From positions 1-64,000 of the forward strand of contig CBDDBX010000030.1 of assembly GCA_965225955.1 (NCBI GenBank): a stretch of 64,000 nucleotides of DNA, read 5' to 3'. Below, piece after piece: positions 58,676 through 64,000 of this stretch; the stretch's first letter is position 1; each line of letters starts with the position of its first letter. Source of the stretch: CBDDBX01 sp965225955 (GTDB lineage: Bacteria; Acidobacteriota; Aminicenantia; UBA2199). The position numbers and the translations under genes were made by a program. The notes below the pieces were generated by a model that was not told the origin of the DNA, did not search any database, and saw only the letters and a list, made by a program, of their open reading frames with translations.

Positions 58676-60007
58676 ATGACTATTAACAGAGAAGTTTTCA
58701 GGCTGGCTTTGCCAAATATTATTTCAAATATAACGGTACCTCTTCTTGGAATGGTGGATATGTCTCTTATGGGGCATAAGCCTTCAACAAACTTCATAGA
58801 CGCAATCTCTTTAGGGGGGATGATATTTAATATAATATACTGGTCCTTCTCTTTTTTAAGAATGGGAACCAGTGGCTTTACTGCTCAGGCTTATGGTGAA
58901 AAAGACCATAAAAAGTATGGAACGGTATTTCTGAGAGCTATGGCTGTTGCTGTGGGGTCAGGCATAGTTTTAATTATTCTGCAGATACCAATAGGCTGGA
59001 TCAGTTTTAAATTTATTGATGGTAAAGAGATGGTAGAGGCATTAGCATCAAACTATTTCAGCATAAGAATATGGGCCGCTCCTGCTACTCTGGGTTTATA
59101 TGTTATCTACGGTTGGTACATAGGCATGCAGAATGCTCAGATACCAATGCGTCTGGCAATTTTTGTCAATATAATTAATATATTATTTAGTGGCTTCTTT
59201 GTTATTTATATGGGTATGGATGTAGATGGGGTAGCTCTGGGAACAGTTATTGCTCAATACTCCGGGTTTCTTGTTGGAATGTTTCTGATTTTGAGAAAAT
59301 ACGGCTCAATGATGAAGCGTTTAATAAATGAAAAGCTATTCAGATTAAGCGAAATGACAGCTTTTTTTGTTGTTAACCGCGATATCTTTATAAGAACTAT
59401 TTTGCTACTCTCAGTTTTTACATTTCTAATACACTCTTCTGCTAAATCAGATTCAGTTGGCAACGAGAAGATGATTCTTAGTGCAAACAGTATTCTGCTT
59501 CAGTTTTTTACAATATTTTCTTTTTTTATAGATGGTTTTGCTTATGCTGCGGAAGCTATAGCTGGTAAATATATTGGAGCTGGAGATGGTAAAAGGCTTC
59601 AGCTATCTCTTAAGATTCTTTTTAAATGGAGTAGCTTGCTTGCTGTTGTTTTTAGTTCAGTATATATGTTTGGTGGTAAATTAATAGCTTCTTTTTTCAC
59701 TAATAATAGTGAGCTGATAGGGGTTATTAGTAATTATATAATATGGATTGCTGTTATACCTATTGCCTCTTTTGCAGCTTTCGTCTGGGATGGTATTTTC
59801 ATAGGGGCTACTGAATCTGGTTATATGAAGCTTTCTATGGTTTTTGCGGTTCTGTTAACTTTTTTCCCGATATATTTTATTTCTGAACCATTTATAGGGA
59901 ATCACGGATTATGGCTGGCTTTTGTCCTGTTTCTACTGGTTAGAGGTATCAGTCTTACAATATTCTGGAAAAAAACAAAATGTGTAAAGCTTATGGAAAT
60001 AAGCTAA
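58676..60007 (+). CDS. MATE-family multidrug/cation efflux protein
   Basis: About 443 residues from ATG 58676; an alternative start at 58637 adds 13 residues and no RBS is clear for either. Twelve membrane segments. DinF/NorM-like motifs are LALPNIISNITVPLLGMVDMSLMG at the N-terminus (cited in part) and GTSGFTAQAYGEKD. The protein exports drugs or organic cations with H+ or Na+. Its last codons overlap the transposase gene end by 4 bp. GGGGTCAGGC at 58954-58963 is in frame and encodes Gly-Ser-Gly in a membrane helix. Confidence 0.9.
   Translation: MTINREVFRLALPNIISNITVPLLGMVDMSLMGHKPSTNFIDAISLGGMIFNIIYWSFSFLRMGTSGFTAQAYGEKDHKKYGTVFLRAMAVAVGSGIVLIILQIPIGWISFKFIDGKEMVEALASNYFSIRIWAAPATLGLYVIYGWYIGMQNAQIPMRLAIFVNIINILFSGFFVIYMGMDVDGVALGTVIAQYSGFLVGMFLILRKYGSMMKRLINEKLFRLSEMTAFFVVNRDIFIRTILLLSVFTFLIHSSAKSDSVGNEKMILSANSILLQFFTIFSFFIDGFAYAAEAIAGKYIGAGDGKRLQLSLKILFKWSSLLAVVFSSVYMFGGKLIASFFTNNSELIGVISNYIIWIAVIPIASFAAFVWDGIFIGATESGYMKLSMVFAVLLTFFPIYFISEPFIGNHGLWLAFVLFLLVRGISLTIFWKKTKCVKLMEIS
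58954..58963 (+). repeat. GGGGTCAGGC motif copy in the MATE gene
   Basis: Exact forward copy, in frame as Gly-Ser-Gly. Confidence 0.65.
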
Positions 60008-60861
60008 TCAAAGCAGTTTTTTAATGCAAAAACCTTCCTTTCTTTAGATTCAGAAATCTGAACCGGGATTCTTCTACTGGTTGAGGCCATATTAATTATT
60101 GATTGCAAAAAACTGATGGAACCAACTGCTAGTCCTTTTGAGTAGAATTTTGTTACATTTTCAGAGGAACTGGATGAGTACCTATTGTTTTTAGTTTTCT
60201 CTCTGCTTTTTAAGAAATGGTAATATTCTTTAAACTGAATGTGTTTGTTCAATTTGTTACAAAATACCCCTTTAAAACTGAGAAAAGCTGAACTCTTTTT
60301 CCTTTTGTATCTGTAGTAGGCACTACACCATTCATAATCTTCAGCTTTTTTGACTATACCAGCTGAAACAGCATTAAGATCAATGTAAGTAATACACTGA
60401 AGAAGATTGTAACCTGGTTCAAAAATAACACTCTTAAATCTTCCTCCCCATAGATATCCGGTTCTGTTATTTGAGCGATTATACCAGCTGGAGAACTGTT
60501 GCTTTATATCTTTCACATAGAGTGACAAGTCTGAAAACTGCTCTCTGAATTTTTCTATTTCAGTATCAGCCGGTGAGGCGTTCAGGTATTTTGTAGAACC
60601 ATAACGTTTTGTAATTCGCTTTTTTATAGATTTTTTATTGTACATATGCCCTGGGGAAAATCTTACAAGAATATGAAAGTGGTTTGACATGATTGCGAAA
60701 GATATTAGCTGGACAAAATATATATCGGAGTAGTATTTGATTAGGCTCAGAAGTTTATCCTTTTCCTTATTTTGAAGGAGGTATTCTTTACCAGTTATTC
60801 TTGAAACAATGTGGTAGTAAGCGATTTGTTTATTCAGTTTTAGTCTTAGTGAACGAGCCAT
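60004..60861 (-). CDS. REP-associated tyrosine transposase (RAYT, Y1_Tnp family)
   Basis: 285 residues. The HUH-type Y1 motif is intact: SFAIMSNHFHILVRF carries the His-x-His pair, and the catalytic Tyr is likely in LSLYVKDIKQQFSSWYN. The domain is completed by TGYLWGGRFKSV and YIDLNAVSAGIVKKAEDYEW, typical of the RAYT/TnpA-REP group, which are domesticated single-copy relatives of IS200/IS605 transposases that move or maintain short repeated motifs (REPs). Here the motif is probably GGGGTCAGGC, seen many times nearby. The gene stands alone, tail to tail with the MATE gene. Confidence 0.9.
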   Translation of the reverse strand: MARSLRLKLNKQIAYYHIVSRITGKEYLLQNKEKDKLLSLIKYYSDIYFVQLISFAIMSNHFHILVRFSPGHMYNKKSIKKRITKRYGSTKYLNASPADTEIEKFREQFSDLSLYVKDIKQQFSSWYNRSNNRTGYLWGGRFKSVIFEPGYNLLQCITYIDLNAVSAGIVKKAEDYEWCSAYYRYKRKKSSAFLSFKGVFCNKLNKHIQFKEYYHFLKSREKTKNNRYSSSSSENVTKFYSKGLAVGSISFLQSIINMASTSRRIPVQISESKERKVFALKNCFD

Positions 60862-60964
60862 TTTAACTCCTTGTTATATAAATACTATATGTTATTTTAA
60901 AAATCAAGATAAATAAACAACCATTGATATTGTTTAGGGATATAATTTTTGATATCGTATCGTC

Positions 60965-61567
60965 ATGGATAAAAAGAAAGGTCTGGCCCTATTTGATTTT
61001 GATGGAACGATTACAAATAAAGATAGTTTTCTGGAGTTCCTGAAGTACTATGAAGGGAGTTTAAAATATTTTTTTAAACTTCTTGGGTTATTGCCAGCAA
61101 TAGGTCTGTTTTATGCAAAGATAATTGATAATGGGGAACTGAAAGAGAGGTTTCTTAAGAGATTCATAAAGGGAGTAACTCCAGACGAATTCATCGTTAC
61201 AGTTGAAAAGTTCTATTCGGATGTCGTTCCCGGATTTCTACGGAGATACGCTGTTGATAAAATTAAATGGCATAAATCCATGGGACATGACGTTGCTCTT
61301 GTGTCTGCTTCTGCTGAACTCTGGCTTAAGCCTTTCGCAGATAAGCATGAAATGACTCTTATATGTACTGAGCTGGAAACATTGAATGGTGCTTATACTG
61401 GGCTCTTACAGGGAGCAAATTGCAATGGTGCAGAGAAAGTACTTCGTATTAAGGATCATTTCAATGTTTCTGAATACGACAGGATTTATGCATATGGAGA
61501 TTCTTCCGGGGACAGAGAGATGCTTGATTTTGCAGATGAAGCGTTCTACAAGCCCTTTCGCTCATAA
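60965..61567 (+). CDS. HAD-IB family phosphatase
   Basis: 200 residues. HAD motifs: DFDGTITNKDSF (motif I, nucleophile Asp), VSASAELWLKPFA (motif II), and YAYGDSSGDREML (motif III/IV). The 'S-x-S' pattern and the DGT after the nucleophile fit the HAD-IB group near SerB/CicA, which dephosphorylate phosphoserine or related metabolites or lipids (lysophospholipid-type). Exact substrate unknown. A motif copy (61573-61582) begins 6 bp after the stop. Confidence 0.85.
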   Translation: MDKKKGLALFDFDGTITNKDSFLEFLKYYEGSLKYFFKLLGLLPAIGLFYAKIIDNGELKERFLKRFIKGVTPDEFIVTVEKFYSDVVPGFLRRYAVDKIKWHKSMGHDVALVSASAELWLKPFADKHEMTLICTELETLNGAYTGLLQGANCNGAEKVLRIKDHFNVSEYDRIYAYGDSSGDREMLDFADEAFYKPFRS

Positions 61568-61572
61568 TTAGT

Positions 61573-61582
61573 GCCTGACCCC
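61573..61582 (-). repeat. GGGGTCAGGC motif copy after the HAD gene
   Basis: Exact complement, between the convergent HAD and MsrBA gene ends. Confidence 0.7.
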
Positions 61583-61595
61583 GGAGGTTTGGATA

Positions 61596-62549
61596 TCAGA
61601 ATTTTTTCTTGTATATATGGCAGTATGGAGTTCCACCTTTACGGTTGTAGTAGTTCTGATGATAGTCTTCTGCTTTCCAGAATTTTTCAGCTTTAGTTAT
61701 TTTAGTGGCAATTTTATAGCCCTTCTTTTCCAGGGTTTCTATTAAAGCTTCAGCTATCTTTTTCTGCTCTTCATTGAGATAGAAAATTTCAGATCGGTAT
61801 TGTGTTCCAATGTCTGGCCCCTGCCTGTTAACCTGAGTTGGGTCATGGGTTTCAAAGAAAAGCTTAACCAGATCTTCATAACTTATTGATGATGGATCAT
61901 ATATCACTTCAACAGCTTCAGCGTGTCCTGTGGTTCCTGAGCAAACTGAACGATAATCCGGTGTTTGCATTGACCCGCCTGTATAGCCGGAGGTCGCCGA
62001 AATGACTCCTTTAGCTTTTTCAAAATGGAACTCTGTGCCCCAGAAACAGCCTGAAGCAAATATTGCTCTTGCTAGTTTTTCTGTATTCACAAATTTCATG
62101 GAAATAGAGTTTACGCAGTGACGTACATTTTTTGAAGTGAATCCCTCTCCTTCAAATACATGTCCCAAATGTCCATTACATCTGGCACAAACGATCTCTG
62201 TTCTACGGCCATCTTTGTCGGGTATACGCTTAACAGCACCTTTTATCTCGTCGTCAAATGCAGGCCATCCGCATTTGGAATCAAATTTATCTTCTGATTT
62301 GTATAGTGGGGCATCGCACTGTTTGCAAAGATATAATCCTTTCTCAAAAAATTTGTTGTATTTCCCTGTATTGGGATATTCTGTTCCCTTATTCAGAATG
62401 ACTCTCTGTTCTTCTTTGGTTAATTTATTGTATTTGAAATCTTTAATCATTTTACGATCTTCTCCTGATTGAATGTCAATATTTAAAAGAACCAGTCCTG
62501 TTAATATTATGACTGAATATATAATTGTTGCTTTTATACCTGTTTTCAT
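61596..62549 (-). CDS. msrAB: Peptide methionine sulfoxide reductase MsrB-MsrA fusion, exported
   Basis: 317 residues in the order MsrB then MsrA, after an N-terminal signal/anchor (ATIIYSVIILTGLVLL). MsrB: zinc cysteines in CKQC and CARC, catalytic Cys in RHCVNSISM. MsrA: catalytic Cys in ASGCFWGTE, followed by SGYTGGSMQTPDY and GHAEAVEV. It repairs both stereoisomers of methionine sulfoxide in periplasmic proteins, with electrons from a thioredoxin-like donor. Fits with the other oxidative stress genes. The gene is convergent with the HAD gene. Confidence 0.93.
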   Translation of the reverse strand: MKTGIKATIIYSVIILTGLVLLNIDIQSGEDRKMIKDFKYNKLTKEEQRVILNKGTEYPNTGKYNKFFEKGLYLCKQCDAPLYKSEDKFDSKCGWPAFDDEIKGAVKRIPDKDGRRTEIVCARCNGHLGHVFEGEGFTSKNVRHCVNSISMKFVNTEKLARAIFASGCFWGTEFHFEKAKGVISATSGYTGGSMQTPDYRSVCSGTTGHAEAVEVIYDPSSISYEDLVKLFFETHDPTQVNRQGPDIGTQYRSEIFYLNEEQKKIAEALIETLEKKGYKIATKITKAEKFWKAEDYHQNYYNRKGGTPYCHIYKKKF

Positions 62550-62647
62550 ATGTTTGCCTCCATTACTATAATGTATTTAGTAAAGTAGGTTTGGTCAACA
62601 AATATAGGTTGAGGTATTTGTTTGGTGATGCAAGTTAAAAAAAGTAA

Positions 62648-62657
62648 GCCTGACCCC
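62648..62657 (-). repeat. GGGGTCAGGC motif copy
   Basis: Exact complement, between the MsrBA start side and the ferritin-like gene end. Confidence 0.7.
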
Positions 62658-62671
62658 TCCAGGAACTGGCT

Positions 62672-63163
62672 TTAATAGTTTCTTAAATGACCGAACTCTG
62701 CGTTTTCTATCCAGGTTTCAGGTCTTGATACAAATTCGATGATGTTTTCTATGAGAAATACATGCTTTTCTTCTTCTGCAGCTAATCTCAACAATATTTT
62801 TTTCTGTTGGGGATCGTCAGTTTCACCTGCTTTACTTTTAAAGTACTCAGCTACTTTCTTCTCGATATCGAGGGCGTGTTTATAAGCTTCAATACTCGAT
62901 TTATTGATTCCTTCCATGAATGTGCCTGAATCAGCAGATTCTTTAAATACTGCATATGCTTCTTCCAGTATATCAGTGTCTTCGTGATCAAACTGTTCCT
63001 CTGCTTTAAGATCTGTGAAGAGTTTTTCATGATCTTTTTCATCATTCATAAGCATAGTAAAAATAGCTTTCAGTCCTTTGTGCTCAGTCTTTTCTGCAAG
63101 TTCCTTGTAAAAACGGTAGCCTTCTTTTTCAATACTTATTGCGTAATCAAAAATATTAGTCAT
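62672..63163 (-). CDS. Ferritin-like / rubrerythrin-family protein 2
   Basis: 163 residues from ATG 63163 with AAGGAGG upstream; an in-frame start at 63199 lacks an RBS. Di-iron ligands are E12, Y19, E42 and H45 (EKEGYRFYKELA, NDEKDHEKLF), then EAYKHALDIEKKVAEYF and LAAEEEKHVFLIENII in the second half. It is an erythrin-type protein without a rubredoxin domain and is a paralogue of the one at 1320. The role is probably peroxide or iron handling. Confidence 0.83.
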   Translation of the reverse strand: MTNIFDYAISIEKEGYRFYKELAEKTEHKGLKAIFTMLMNDEKDHEKLFTDLKAEEQFDHEDTDILEEAYAVFKESADSGTFMEGINKSSIEAYKHALDIEKKVAEYFKSKAGETDDPQQKKILLRLAAEEEKHVFLIENIIEFVSRPETWIENAEFGHLRNY

Positions 63164-63397
63164 TGTGTCCCTCCTTATATCAATTAACTGGCTTATCATT
63201 GTTGATGTTGAGTGTGTGTCAGGAGTAAGGATTTATAACATCTGTTATTAAGGCCAGCATGATAATCATATGTTATTTTTTGGTTGATATTTCAACAGTT
63301 TTATCAGGAATTATTCTTATTTTGATGTGTTCTTATATAATTTGTTTTATTTATAATTCAGTTACTTATTGCAAATGGTTATCGTTTTTAATAAAAT

Positions 63398-63407
63398 GGG
63401 GTCAGGC
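63398..63407 (+). repeat. GGGGTCAGGC motif copy upstream of aspA
   Basis: Exact forward copy in AAAATGGGGTCAGGCTAAAT, 39 bp before the aspartase start. Confidence 0.7.
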
Positions 63408-63436
63408 TAAATTATACATCCGTAAGGAGGTGAGAT

Positions 63437-64000
63437 TTGAGAGTAGAAAAAGATTTTTTAGGCGAAGTTAAACTGGAAAAGGATTTTCCTTTTGGTATTC
63501 ATACATGGAGAGCTATGAGTAATTTTGGTTTTTCAAACAGAAAAATCAGAAAAGATATATTTCTTTCTCTAATAAGAGTTAAAGAAGCTGCTGCCAGAGC
63601 TAATATGAGAGCAGGTCTTCTTGGTAAAGATATAGGTGATGCGATTGTTTCTGCCTGTGAGAATATTGCGCAGAATATTGATGAATATATTCCCGGAATT
63701 CACCCTCTTCAGGGAGGAGCAGGAACATCTACAAATATGGCAGCAAATGAGTTGATAGCCAATATTGCTCTGAAAATCAGTGGCAGGAATTTTGGCGAGT
63801 ATGATTTAATCTCACCATTGAATCATGTAAATCTATCGCAGTCTACGAATGATACTTATCCAACTGCAATACGTATTGCACTTCTTAAAGGCTTAAAGAA
63901 GCTTCATGATAAATCAGAGCTTTTTCTGAATGAACTTCTAAAGAAAGAGAAGGAGTTTTCTCATATACTAAAAATCGGCAGAACGGAATTACAGGACGCT
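63437..64000 (+). CDS. aspA: Aspartate ammonia-lyase (partial, N-terminus)
   Basis: 188 codons run to the right edge, so the C-terminus is missing. The start is TTG 63437 with AAGGAGG at 63424-63430. The N-terminus LRVEKDFLGEVKLEKDFPFG and IHTWRAMSNF, then HPLQGGAGTSTNMAANELIAN and HVNLSQSTNDTYPTAIRIA, are hallmarks of the aspartase/class II fumarase superfamily, and the R-x-EKDFLGE opening with GIHTxRAMxNF points to aspartase (Asp to fumarate plus ammonia) more than to fumarase C. Oddly FPFG replaces the usual YYG before IHT. Confidence 0.82.
   Translation, partial: MRVEKDFLGEVKLEKDFPFGIHTWRAMSNFGFSNRKIRKDIFLSLIRVKEAAARANMRAGLLGKDIGDAIVSACENIAQNIDEYIPGIHPLQGGAGTSTNMAANELIANIALKISGRNFGEYDLISPLNHVNLSQSTNDTYPTAIRIALLKGLKKLHDKSELFLNELLKKEKEFSHILKIGRTELQDA

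Noticed and set aside
63259..63471. 70-codon plus-strand open frame with hydrophobic residues
   Set aside because: It has no RBS, overlaps the aspartase start in another frame and includes a repeat motif; the aspartase start has a perfect RBS.
1..64000. CRISPR arrays, rRNA, tRNA, prophage or integron structures
   Set aside because: No regularly spaced repeats, RNA gene signatures, integrase genes or phage structural genes were found on either strand.

Overview
This window is chromosomal DNA from an AT-rich (about 40% GC by eye), double-membraned bacterium. The Gram-negative character rests on TolC-type outer-membrane channels, RND pumps, lipoproteins, an outer-membrane beta-barrel candidate and many signal peptides. 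Rubrerythrin-like and hemerythrin-like proteins, a periplasmic glutathione peroxidase and an MsrB-MsrA fusion point to an anaerobe or microaerophile that meets oxygen. Membrane Ser/Thr kinases with TolB-like and TPR ectodomains, secreted peptidases, GH92/GH125 mannosidases and a 6-bladed propeller protein would fit an Acidobacteriota/Aminicenantota-like or related lineage, but I cannot fix the phylum. No rRNA, tRNA, CRISPR array or phage block was seen.

Layout. 1-3.5 kb: partial propeller protein, ferritin-like protein, tag, two hemerythrins. 3.6-13.5 kb: a heavy-metal resistance operon made of an ECF sigma factor, a small membrane anti-sigma candidate, a CnrX-like periplasmic sensor, a CusCBA/CzcCBA-type efflux pump, a duplicated TRASH/YHS-like protein, a glutathione peroxidase and a Cys-rich repeat protein. 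The adaptor gene has a frameshift that cuts off the end of its C-terminal domain. 13.8-18 kb: lipoprotein, two-gene ThrE/YjjPB-type exporter, AMP nucleosidase, DJ-1/PfpI protein. 18.3-21.9 kb: GH125 and GH92 mannosidase operon. 22-26.4 kb: chemoreceptor, Fis-type HTH protein, small conserved proteins. 26.6-32.1 kb: a second (HAE1-type) RND tripartite pump. 32.6-44 kb: AraC/GyrI regulator, ClC with CBS domains, HTH-EIIA fusion, purine permease, TGS-uridine kinase, hybrid histidine kinase, POT transporter. 44.4-47.9 kb: secreted PepC-type and DPP-IV-type peptidases.

The most novel part is 48.0-57.3 kb. Two tandem paralogous modules each hold a short peptide gene, a radical SAM/SPASM enzyme, and a large convergent transmembrane Ser/Thr kinase with a TolB-like/TPR ectodomain. 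In both copies the 3' ends of the enzyme and kinase genes overlap. The second peptide has a double-glycine leader typical of RiPP precursors, and the two peptides share a leader motif. I read this as a duplicated peptide-modification plus kinase-signalling system.

57.4-64 kb holds a serine hydrolase lipoprotein, a MATE exporter, a REP-associated tyrosine transposase (RAYT), a HAD phosphatase, MsrBA, a second ferritin-like protein and the start of an aspartase. The 10-mer GGGGTCAGGC (or its complement) occurs 11 times in the window, mostly in the 44-64 kb part around the RAYT gene, including inside genes and at gene ends. It is probably the mobile motif of that transposase family.
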